Origin: Druceiella hillmani
Taxonomy: Eukaryota > Arthropoda > Insecta > Lepidoptera > Hepialidae
DNA length: 64,000 nt
Reading direction: 5' to 3'
Assembly: GCA_039881145.1 (NCBI GenBank)
Contig: JAYKKI010000007.1
Location: forward strand, 45,198,501-45,262,500
In this document: piece by piece, positions 35,291 to 46,393 of the stretch
How the letters are laid out: every line of letters starts with the position of its first letter
How positions within the stretch are numbered: the first letter of the stretch is position 1
Notes under the pieces: model-generated
The model's database searches: none
Seen by the model: only the letters and a program-made list of their open reading frames with translations
Told to the model about the DNA's origin: nothing
Made by a program: the position numbers and the translations under genes

Positions 35291-38200
35291 TATTATAAAA
35301 TTGAAAATATATTTTCAATAGATTGTTAAGAAATATTTTTGTGATAAGTTATTTCATAAAAATAAAATAAAATTTATATTTTATTATTAACAACTATCTG
35401 AATATTTCTTTTTTCGTTTTGAATTTGTTCAAATAAAAATATTTCAATATAGAAATATAAAAAAATTTAGATGTTTCAAATCTTTCAATCATCCCATAAC
35501 CGCTTACTTTTTGGTTGGAAAATGGCATGGAGTAACACATTTCATTATTTTTCATCACTTCAAAAACTCTGACCAAATACTATTTTTATGTGTATTTTTG
35601 TACAAACATAAATCTGTCATGTTTTAATTGATACATTAGCGCCAAAACTAACTGCTATTAATTTGTAATCATACGAATCATGTCCTCCAAATATATAGTC
35701 AATTATAAATAGTTTTTAGGTTCTAATCTTATTCAGTAAGATGTTATCATTTAATCGTTATGTTTTTCGAGTAACATCACACGATATCACGAACACGTGT
35801 AAAAATACGTGCCCAAACACACGTTACCAAGGAAACATAACTTGAATGAATACGCCATTACATAATTTAACTTACAGAATGAAATAGGTACATTTATCAA
35901 ACACGATTTAGATTAATAGCTGTGCTCACGTGGGTAGGTATACGAAATAGGTATTTTCCTGCCACCTACTTCTGATAGCAATGCGATATCAAATAATTAC
36001 GTGATGTCATTCCGTCTATCAGTTTGTCACCAGTGTGATCAGATTAAAACGAAAAATAACAAAACAATTAAAATTGAAAACATTAAAAAACCGAATTTAA
36101 ATTGTAAATTACCGGCTCTGTGGAAAACGAATTACATAAAAGGTTCTTTTCCATATTGTCAATGTTTATTTCGAATTTATTTATTTGTTTATTTTATGTG
36201 AATACCGATGAAATAAAAATTCGAAAAGGGCACATTAGCAAATGAGCCGCTTCTTTCAACGCCTTTACTGCATCCGTTTATCTTTATCTTTAATTATATA
36301 GCATCTCTATTATAGTCGTTCTCTCCAGAGAGCATCCCTTTTAATAAAGTTTATCAAGCTAGGAACAGATGACTTTAATTTTCTATGAATCTTTTTTTTT
36401 ATTAGAATATAATCTATATTGGATAAATGATGTTAGTTTTTTACGATTACCTGTTTCTCTCTTCTATAATTGAACAAAATATTCCAAATCACGTGAAATT
36501 CAACTATACTTTATGCTCCGGACAACTGCAGTAACCAATGCGACGATCGGGCGGTTGTGGGTGCATAACTCCCGGCGACCGGACAAAGGAATCACATGGT
36601 GGCACACATAACACATTACGACAGTCCAAATATCAGTTAATTACAGTTCAAGTCCGAGTTCGCTCACTTAAGTACAAAGTTCAGGCACCTCACTTAATTA
36701 CACAGTTCAAGCAATCGGTATTTTAAGAGATATTCAGCCTTGTAAACAGTATTTCAATTAAAAAAAATCCTATAACGTGCGAAGAATATTTGGTAATCAA
36801 CCTAGCGAGCTCCCTCCAGACTTCATAGTCAATATAGATCTGTTGAACGTCGAATCCTCCAATGTAGGAACACTAACTACCGCCTGTCGTCCCGCACTAC
36901 GAGTAAGAATACATTTCTTTACTCGTAGGTCCCGCACACTTGTATCACTATTATATTCAGGATTTAAAAAGTAAAGAGAACTACTCAGCCATTTCCGATG
37001 CACAGATTCAATATTTTCAAAATAACATTATTTTTAAATTAGATTACAATTTATTTTCCATACGAGCGAAGCTGCGGATTAAAGCAAGTAGATATTATTA
37101 TAACTGATAATAATTATATATGATCTCTATTCCGCTATAGTGGTTTTTTGAAATGGTATTCTATTTGCTCAATTTTTATTTTCAACTGGATTCTGGGATG
37201 AATAGAAAAAAAAACAAAAGAGAATCATACACTGGATATCGTTATTATACCTCTACATTTTTATTTGGTCTTATTACTGGTTGAAAAAAGCTAATAACAT
37301 TAGTACGTACTTAAAAGGCGTCAATTGCAATTGTTATTATAATACTTATTTAGGGTAAATAATAATTAATTTTAACTTTCAACGTTTCATAAAAAGTTCA
37401 TTTTTGAAGTCGATTTTTTATATATTTTTTAAATTTACGTATAGAAGAACAAAGGTCAGAGAGATCGCAATGACACATAATAGCGCTGATATGTTAGAAA
37501 GAGATAGCGAAATAAAACCATTTGAACCGTTTTTTGCAACGTAGGTCGCAATCATGGCACGCGGAAAGTTGCGTTCGCTGTTTTTTAGCGTGTTCCAATT
37601 TATCCTTTATTATATTGTTAAAATAAGTGTATTTAGAACAACAATGACTTGTTCTGTTCTCGAGTATGATAATACAAATTGAAATAACCCAAGTGAATGC
37701 ACATTTCACTGGTAATTTGTAAATAAATTATACCTTACTTTTTGTATTTATTTTCAAAAACCCGCGCCGAAATTACTATTTCATATATGTATAAAAATTT
37801 AAAGAATAATATTAATATTAGCCTAATTACACGCAAAATACGTTAAAATATGATGATTTGGCGAATTTTTAGGTAAATATATTTTTTCGACGTTTACGCT
37901 AAAGTACATCCTCTTATCGAAATTTTGTAGTTGAATTTAAATAAGCTTAGTATTGTTCAATGCAATAGAAATTAAAGCATTGGTATTTTTAGAATTCCGT
38001 AGCAAACTAGGAACCTTATAATTTCATCATGACTGTCAGTCCGTCTTCTGTACTTATATCACAGCGCAATTCATGGAAACTTGAGATAAATTTTTTCGCT
38101 TATCCTATCTCCGTAGGTACCCCCTACAGGTAAATATTTTTAATTGTTTTTCAAAATACAATTAAATATAATATTTTTATCTCTTTTTTCTATCGTACTT

Positions 38201-39477
38201 TTTAAAAATATGAATAAAATCGTAACATAAATTATGTTGTCCCAAATATTTTACGGGAATGACAAAATTTAAATTAAATTTTGTTTCATTAATATTGATA
38301 ACTTTTTAAAACTTGTCAAATTATAAACAATTAATAATATTAGATTTAATTAAAATTAAATTGTTTATTTAATTTTATTTTAATTTTAACCCATAAAATA
38401 CTTATAATTTATCTTTAATTATTAAATAAACAGTAATAATTTATAAAAATTTCGTTTATTTCTGGAAAAACTAAATATTTTGAAAAACTATTATAATATA
38501 ATACTAATTAATTATTTTTAATAATTAAGCTACATTAATTAATTAATTAACTCATTTTAGTTGATAATATTTATAATTCAAATATTTATTTATTAAATTC
38601 TGATACACAAGACACAATAAATTAAATTTATTACTTTTAATTTTCAAATTATGTAGCATGAAATCTAGAACGGATATAACTGTTATCAATATTTAAAAAT
38701 AAGACAGTAATTACCATTACTAAATTACTGTAATAAAAAGCGGACATGAGCTAAACAAATGAAAGCTTTTCGTTAGAAGACAACGACTAAAAAAATTTCT
38801 CCGAAAAGCTAAGTCTTCACCAGACTAAAAATTGCAAAGAAAAAGAGTGTAAAAAGACTTGTAGAAAAAAAACTCGAGAATTTCTACATTAGGAAGAAAT
38901 CGCTGTATTCAATGCATAAACTACGCATGTTCATAAGATGGCACCAACACCTTTATTCTCGAATAATGTAGCAATCGGCATGACAATTGTTTCAACATTA
39001 CTGGAAAGGTATGAACTCACGGAGTTTAGTATTATTCCTTAAGGTAATGCGAGTAACAGTCTTCCGTCAGGAATTATTGATCCATGATAATACATAACTC
39101 GTTTTCAAATGGGATCCAACACCTCATAAAAACCTTCGCTGGTCATTCTGAAGTAAATTTAAAATCATTCTTTATCTTTACGAAACTGTATCACTAGCGT
39201 GTAACTTTCACAACAATGATGTCTTTCATGGCACCGTCTTCTTTTTGTTCGGAAAATATTGTTCATAAAATAACTTCAGTTAATAATATTTTAACTTCTT
39301 TAACGTTTCTGATGTAAACCTCCTTCTTTCCTTCCTGAGCACCAAATTGTGTAAGTACGAATGCTTTCTTGTCTCTTTTCCTCTTCAATATCTTCAAATA
39401 TGTTAATTACAATTCACTCCAAATTTAGATTTTTAATTAGACTTTTGCATAAAAAGTCCATACAATGTTCGTTTCAG
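35291..39477. other. intergenic, no recognisable gene
   Basis: Short GC-richer patches occur at 36530-36600 and 36780-36930. The latter contains a 9-bp hairpin tacgagtaa/ttactcgta at about 36898-36928. The first exon of the THAP transposase should lie somewhere before 39478 but I could not find it. Confidence 0.6.
37055..37092 (+). mobile_element. retroelement 3' tail motif (lepidopteran LINE/SINE)
   Basis: acgagcgaagctgcggatta followed by aagcaagtag is the widespread lepidopteran motif cgagcgaagccgcgggNaaaagctagt in slightly mutated form. Only the end of the element is recognisable. Confidence 0.45.
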
Positions 39478-40754
39478 TGCCAACGAGTCCTAAAAGACAA
39501 AAAATGTGGCTACAATTAACCCGACGAGATCCAAACAGCATTGTAGCTCACTCAAATGTTTTTATGTGTGAAGATCATTTCGATGTAAGTGATATTTGTG
39601 TTTTAAACATTATTATCGATATCAATGCCCATAAACCAAAAATCTCTCGCTCGCTCGCCCGCCAATTAAATTTTCTACGTCTCGATTCACTTCTCCCTTT
39701 AAGACTGAGGATTTATCATGCCATCTTCGGCCATCAATGTCCGGAGTTACCAAACCAATTAAGAGAAATATTTTTGGCGAAGTTGAAAAGTCAGCTAGTG
39801 ATATTTCTTGTTTCACTGAAACTGTGACATGTGATTATTCATCTCCTTTTACAACTCCATCGTCATCCAGGGTGTCTGCCTCTGAAAGTAGTTTCGCAGA
39901 TATCAATGAACAGTGCCTCAAAAACACTATGCGTTTAATCCAGAAGAAATCATTAATGTATGTTGATATTTCAAAAGAATGCTATTTTTTAGTTCACTTG
40001 TTGCATAAACACACAAATATAAAAATAGAAAACATTTTGTTATGTTTAAAAAAAATTAGATTGAACAGAACAATTTTGAAATATCGTTATCTTATGCCAG
40101 TAAATTGTTTTTAAAAAACATTCCAATAATCGCTAGTATATTACGTCCATTCATAGTAAACTTAGATAAACATTTAGTAAAAAATAATCTCCCTATTGCA
40201 TTTAGACATAACTATCATAATGTCAGCTGTATCATAGATTGCTTAGAAATTGATATACAAAAACCATCAAAGGCAAAAAAAAACTTCATCAGGCTCTAAC
40301 GTGGTCACATTACAAAAAAGGAAATACTGTAAAATATTTAATATCCTGCACACCTAATGGTTCAGTTAATTATATTTCTCATGGATTCGGAGGTAGAACT
40401 AGTAACATTACTATAGTTGAAAATTGTGACTTTTTAGATTGATTAACCCAGGGTACTTTCATCTTAGCTGACAGAGGTTTTAAACACATTGAACAGATAC
40501 TTAATGAAAAGGACATAAAACTATTAAAGCCACCCAGTGTAAAAACTGGTTCAAAGTTATTAAAAACAGAAGTTAGGCAAATAAAAATAATTGCTAGCTC
40601 GAGGATTCATATAGAAAGAGTAATAAGGCGTTTAAGAGAATTTCATATGTTAAAGCAACACTCTGTGATAAATACTAACATACTTCATGTACTTTATCAT
40701 GTCATTATTATTGCATGTGCCCTGATCAATTTGCAGGATTATCTTATTAAGTAA
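39478..40754 (+). pseudogene. THAP-domain DDE_Tnp_4 transposase (ISL2EU-like), inactivated
   Basis: A first visible exon (39478-39584, acceptor ttcag, donor gtaagt) encodes PTSPKRQKMWLQLTRRDPNS and HSNVFMCEDHFD, the C-terminal half of a THAP zinc finger. The DNA-binding start of the finger is missing. Downstream frames give YVDISKECYFLVHLLHKHTN and IKIENILLCLKKIRLNRT (helix-turn-helix region). The DDE_Tnp_4 core follows, with Asp in IIDCLEID, Asp in ILADRGFKHIE and Glu in HIERVIRRLREF, ending LINLQDYLIK at a TAA (40752-40754). Damage: a frame shift after LNRT (about 40080), an extra A in a nine-A run (about 40279) and a TGA at about 40440. It faces the nuclease gene at 42267-43831, the two-gene layout I associate with ISL2EU elements. 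Confidence 0.82.
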
Positions 40755-41881
40755 TATAGAATTGTATGTATCAAAATGTAAGATTAAAAGAAATAAATAA
40801 TTATTTTATTTATTTATTACAAATTAGATAAGTTTTATTTATTAGATAAAACGACACTTATAACTGAATTATACATGTGCCATTTATTGCCAGAAAAAAT
40901 TTCATGCACTACATTTAATACTTATATTACTTACTTATATTATTTCACTTAATAAAACTTAAAAAAATAATTGTAGGTAAAGATTCAAAGTAAAAGTTGA
41001 GAATAATAAATTTGATTAGGTATATTAAGTCATATATAATAGATTATATACATTCAGGCTGCAATTCAAAAATATTCTGCATTATATTATTGTCATCTCT
41101 TCGCGTCTTTTCGTCACATTGTTTGATAAGGTCCTGTCTTTGTCTTTTTGTGAAAATTATACTTTGTTCTACTAAAAAACATAAACAGCAATGGGGACTA
41201 CCGACAGAAGTGAAAACTTAAGAGTTTGAAATAATTATACCATTATTTTGCATTAGTAAAGATATTTTCAAAATTCAACACATAAATCTAAAATTATCAT
41301 AAAATTTTTAGTTTTAAAATCCGTGACAAAAATATTATCGAACAACTAGAAATATATTTTACCATGCTAGTAAAATAACTCCTAAGCCAATACGAAAATA
41401 TTAAAACAATAATAAATAAATAAAATCAACTTATTAAAGCAAATATTGATACGAGTATTGAAAATATTTGAAAATAAATGCTTTGTTTTTTGTTATTCAT
41501 TTTTCTATATATAAATATTGACGTATTTCGTACTCACTGTTGTAGTGGACAGTGATCCTGTAATTAAGCAATTAAAATAATAAATGAAAACACAATTAAA
41601 CAACACAGTGTGCACAGTATACACGGATTGAAATTTTCAGGTAGACAATTTAACTTTACTTATATAGATATACACAGCACTAATCTTACATAAGAGATCA
41701 CGCTTATAGCTACAAATATACTGTTATTACAGGATATCGGTGACGCGAGCTCACAAGATTTTAACCGTGCAAAAAGCGTCCAACGCGCTCATCATACTGT
41801 CGGGTATATACAATATATTGGTGTATAAATATGTATACGTATACACTGCGCGTCCGCCAGTCTGGTCTAGAGCATTAGGTG

Positions 41882-41937
<56 letters not shown>

Positions 41938-42266
41938 CACTGCTGGCCAGGTGCAACACGTCATATTCATCGCCACAGATATACTGTTAACATTAGCATA
42001 TCCGTGACGCGAACCCATAAGATTTTTCCCAAACAAAAATCGCTCATTGCGCTTGAAGAAGCTTTCACTTCAATAAATGATTGTACATTATTTAAATTTA
42101 ATATAGTTGTTATTATTATAAATAAATCATTTTAAAGCAAAATAAAGTTGTTTTTTTTTTAGTTTTAATCATTCGAATGGGTCCTCCGTCCCTCTTCCCT
42201 ACCTTGTTACGCAATAAAGGCCTTCTTCGATGAAAAGAATAAGAAAAACACTGATTTTCTATTTTC
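40755..42266. other. spacer between convergent transposon genes
   Basis: Contains AATAAA signals just after the transposase (about 40794), a (TA)n microsatellite (41887-41935) and two direct copies of a segment of about 85 bp either side of it. No further coding region is recognised. Confidence 0.65.
41716..42050. repeat. two direct ~85-bp repeats flanking a (TA)n tract
   Basis: atatactgtta...gatatcggtgacgcgagctc, then acaagattttaaccgtgcaa (from about 41716), recurs diverged from about 41978 as atatactgttaacattagca with tccgtgacgcgaacccataa. Spacing is about 262. The intervening (TA)n is 41887-41935. Possibly a decayed satellite or non-autonomous element. Confidence 0.65.
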
Positions 42267-43338
42267 TCATAATCGTAGTGAACTGGTGTTTCGATATAAA
42301 ATCGGAAATATATTTGTTTTCCAGAATAAAGTCAATTTTTGTAATAAATTACTAACGTAATCACAATTTACTAAAATAATTTCAACTTTATTTGTTTTTT
42401 CAAAGTTGCTATCAGCAACACAAAAATAACATTTCTTTACACCAGATGTATACATTTGTAGTTGCACCTGTGCCTTACACTTTTCAGCAATAATACCATT
42501 TTTTAAATAATTCTCCGTAGCTTTTGCATTTGTAGGGCATTTTATTTCGATAACGGCATCTTTCAGTTTGCCATCTGGAGAGGCTGCAATCATCGGATAT
42601 TCTTGGGATATATCAAGTCCACATAAAATTATTTTTTTCTTTAATTCGATACCAACTATCTGTCGGACGGCCAATTCCAACTTTCTGCCTCTTTTCATAG
42701 CAGCAGTGTCCGGTATTTTTGCACCCATGATGGCAGCCACCAACGAACCATCTGATGTGTGGCAAACACTTGCTTCATACACCTTTGAAGCTGTGATACG
42801 GCCAGATCGCAATTCATACCACAAACTGGTCTTATTTTGTTTTTATCACAGCTTAATGGAATGTTATTTGCATGGCCTCCACAACTTTATCGGCATCTAA
42901 TTTTACATCTTGGCTTTGGTTCATTATAAAATGAAACAATGAATATTGCACAACGCCAGCATGTTTAAAATCATGCTGATATTTCAGCAGCTCACAGTTA
43001 TCAAGTTTCCTTTTTTTAGCTTCCGAAAGAAATTCAGTCAGAAGTGCTGAAGAACTAGGTCGGTGCGGTACTTTTTTCTTACACATCTGCTGCACAGTAA
43101 TGTATTTGATAGTAATCCCTACTCTGTACAAAGTAGGTTTTTTCCAGTTGCACTCAACCGACGTACATGGAGGCTCCTCACTGCGACGATGGGCCCACAT
43201 CACAAAAGCAACTGCATGCTTGCAACCTCCAGCTGAAGCGGCACAATCGTGGCACTGACAGCTAGTGATTTCGCCATCGTTTTCATTTACTTTCATTGTC
43301 AGATTATATGACTTGTTTCTCAATTTATGCTCGGAACA

Positions 43339-43482
43339 CATTTTACACTTCACTGTGCATTTGCACAGTGAAGTGTAAAATGCATCGGGATTTCAGCATC
43401 AAATTTTACACTTCACTGTGCATTTGCACTGTGAAGTGTAAACTGCATCGGGAATCAGGTATTTACCTGATTCCCGATGCAG
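43339..43482. repeat. three nested/tandem palindromes inside the nuclease exon
   Basis: Palindrome A, 43339-43382: 21-bp perfect arms around tt. Palindrome B, 43404-43442: same arms as A, with a mismatch at the sixth base from the centre and one at the outer end, around tt at 43423-43424; it is a direct copy of A with period 63. Palindrome C, 43443-43482: 19-bp perfect arms ctgcatcgggaatcaggta around tt at 43462-43463. All arms are copies of nuclease codons on either side of one AA dinucleotide. Confidence 0.95.
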
Positions 43483-43531
43483 CTGAACGTAGCCAATCGC
43501 ATCATCCCCGTACGATTCCCTTGAAGACCTG

Positions 43532-43632
43532 TGAAAGCAAAGGGTTTTTGCATTTAATTATGTAATAAACATCACAGAAATGCTTAGACAACATATTGTC
43601 TAAGCATTAAATGCAAAAACCCTTTGCTTTCA
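43532..43632. repeat. 27-bp perfect inverted repeat with inner 12-bp hairpin
   Basis: tgaaagcaaagggtttttgc with atttaat (43532-43558) is exactly reverse-complemented at 43606-43632. The 47-base centre contains atgcttagacaa/ttgtctaagcat (43580-43591 and 43596-43607, loop cata). It lies in the nuclease intron, and its left arm (43532-43558) forms the pyrimidine tract of the exon 2 acceptor. Confidence 0.95.
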
Positions 43633-43969
43633 TTATGATCTAAAATGAGATTTTATAAACATTTTCTAAATATATTTTAGTTATTTCTGTAGACAAATCA
43701 TTTATAAAAGATAGTCACATTGCTGTTTTTACATTTGTGACTTCCGCGTTGTTTTTAAAGAAACGTGCAACAATAAACGCGTCTATTTTAGGTAGGTTTC
43801 TGTTATCAGCTTCCACGAAATTTCTTTTCATTTTGACAATGTATAAACCAGTGGAAACAAAAAAAAGGATAGGGAAACTTTAAGAAAAATATGTCACTAA
43901 AGACTTAAAATTTAGATAGTACCAGAAACAAAACAAAGTTTACGAATTATAATCGATCTGTTTACATGA

Positions 43970-44498
43970 GTGCGACGTCATCTAACTTTTAACTAATAAG
44001 GCGTTTGCAACGTTGATTGAATTTAAAAAAATATTGTGATTTCTGTACGTGTTTTTCTGACAAAATATAAACATACTTTTAAGAAAAATACGCTTATTTA
44101 TATTAAAATCTAAAAGAAATTGTAGTATATTTTTGATGTTGTGAAGTAGCCTTATTCAGAAAACAATAAAGTCTATTTATTTATGATTTAAGTTTCGAAT
44201 AATATTATAGTGCTGATATGTACATTAATGATTAAATATGTGTTTGAGTACGTTGTATGGCGTGCTAAATTAGTTAAATATGAAAGGCTTGCTTGTGACG
44301 TCATCTGACTTTTAACCAATAACAGGGCATTTGCGACGCTGATTGAATTTCAAAAAATATTGTGATTTCTTCGTTTTTTTTTATAAAATATGAACTTATT
44401 CTTCCGAAAATTGAAAGTAATACGCTTATTTACGTTATAATCTAATAGGATGATCACGAATTGTGGTATATTTTCGATGTTGTCAAATAGCCTATTGT
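43970..44498. repeat. ~190-bp direct repeat pair upstream of the nuclease gene
   Basis: gacgtcatct.acttttaac at 43974 and 44297, then gcgtttgcaacgttgattga versus gcatttgcgacgctgattga, through to gtgaagtagcc / gtcaaatagcc (44141 and 44482). The second copy has a perfect TGACGTCA. They may be duplicated subterminal or promoter sequence of the transposon. No matching inverted copy was found near the transposase end. Confidence 0.75.
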
Positions 44499-46282
44499 AA
44501 CCCAAAATTGGTATTGACATTAACGGTATCAAAATATTGTCAATGTTATCTGCAATTAACATTTTATCTTGTCCTAAATGAGGTACATAGATTAAGTAGT
44601 GCATTATATACGGTAGTGGATGTGATAAATATAGCATAATCATACCTCTTCATCATTTTATCAAGTTTGACAATAACTGACAACCCAAAGTTTTATGGGA
44701 GGGCACTTCTTCATAAGATAGACAACTCTGAGTCTATTTCACTAAATGTTTATAAAAATTTAACTTACAATTTGAAATATGTTATGTAAACCGAAAATGA
44801 GTAATGACAGAAATTAAACATTATAAAATAAATCCAATAAAATTGTTTTTTTATGGGAAGTCGACACTTCTTGAAATCTAAAAATATATTTTACTTTTGC
44901 AGTAGTTCATTGATATTTTGTATTGCGGTTTTGCATCTATTAATTCTTCCTAAATTGCTGTCATTATGGTGTTAATATTATTTGTTATATTGCATGAATA
45001 CTATATATTAATAAAAATTCAGGAGAAAACATGAATAGGAAGAACGCAAAAAAGAATTAAGAATCAATTAAATGAATTTGTTCAACACATCTTTACCAAT
45101 GTTAACATTTTTATTTAAAATTAGTTAAATGTTCACTAATTCTTACCTTAATCTTTAAGTTTCACTATAAGCTTTAGCTATAACTATTTCGAGAATACTA
45201 ATCGTTTTATCCTTTGAAATGCTAATACAAAAAAGACTAACAAATCATACCTTCTAATCGGCTATCCAATTTTAAATACTACACAAGATTATGCGAGTGG
45301 GAATCAGAACTAGCAAATAGACATAAATTTGACAGGATATATTTATGGAAGCGCAGTAAATGGTATATATCGAAAATGACAGATAAAATAATAATTAAAA
45401 CAATTGGCGGTAGATGTAAGGACTACAAAGAATCATTGAATAAAAATGATAAAGTAGAAAAACAGTTATTGTTTTTATAACCTTTTGTTACAATGCAAGT
45501 AAACTTATAGTCTGCTTCCATGAGTTAGATTCACCTATTCAAATTTACGTTATAATTATGGTAAATTTTAGTATGTTTTATTTTCACTGTTCAGTCTCAA
45601 TGAGATATTTTGTAATTTTTTTTTAATTCATAAAATGTAGAAATTTCACATAAGAAAATAACAAAAATATCATAGTGTAGTATTTGAATTAAATCATAGA
45701 GATTCCTTTTACCCTACAAATATTAGTACTTTAAAAAGTTTTTTTACGTAATTCTGTTTCATACAAAAACGAAGTGAATCAAAAGATCAACAAAGATGTA
45801 AGTTATCGAAATATTACACTGACACTGACAAGAGGCACTAAGTTACACACATAATTCTTTTTCTCCTTCATCAAAACTTACCTAAGTATAAGTCAAACAA
45901 AACACTATTGACACCTTTTGCCATATATTTAGAGATTCAATGACTATAAATGTTAATATAAGACACTGGCCGAATAATAATGGAACTGGTCAAGGCGGCT
46001 CTTTTAGCTATTATAGTATTTTAAGGTTTATATTTCTCAAACATACAAGCACATTCTGTGAAAAATCCTCCATACAAGCTGGGGTTAGACTCTGATTGAT
46101 GCTCTTGTCCCTACTACTCCTTAATCTCACTTTGCCCCATTTCATTAACAATAACAAAAATAAAACTTTTTCTTTTTATTTATGTGTTTAGTTAGTTTTC
46201 ACATAACTAAATTTTCAATTTAACTACTGTCGATAACTCAAAGGGATTGCTCGTGTGGCAATAAGCCCACCAAATGAATACA

Positions 46283-46393
<111 letters not shown>

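Larger units (their letters stand above)
42267..43831 (-). pseudogene. SWIM zinc-finger / YqaJ-type nuclease of the transposon, inactivated
   Basis: Two exons. Exon 1 (43719-43831) encodes MKRNFVEADNRNLPKIDAFI and VARFFKNNAEVTNVKTA. Exon 2 starts at 43528 with SSRESYGDDAIGYVQLHRES. It then has a 102-bp palindromic insertion (43362-43463) before CTVKCKMCSEHKLRNKSYNL. The SWIM-like finger is CQCHDCAASAGGCKHAVAF. A short deletion and shift near 42830-42845 precede the nuclease domain: LWYELRSGRITASKVYE, then YPMIAASPDGKLKDAVIEIK (Asp and Glu-x-Lys of the PD-(D/E)XK/lambda-exonuclease fold) and KAQVQLQMYTSGVKKCYFC. It ends at 42267. In the family such genes accompany a DDE transposase. What the nuclease does in transposition is not established to my knowledge. 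Confidence 0.8.

Noticed and set aside
42568..42900. 110-codon open frame on the plus strand
   Set aside because: Antisense to the YqaJ-type nuclease domain.
43296..43565. 89-codon plus-strand frame containing repeated FYTSLCICTVKCK
   Set aside because: It is created by the palindromes. The true coding sense is the minus strand, as shown by flanking nuclease motifs.
43339..43632. CRISPR-like array (short palindromic repeats with spacing)
   Set aside because: The repeats are inverted copies of exon codons in a eukaryotic transposon, with no regular spacers or cas genes.
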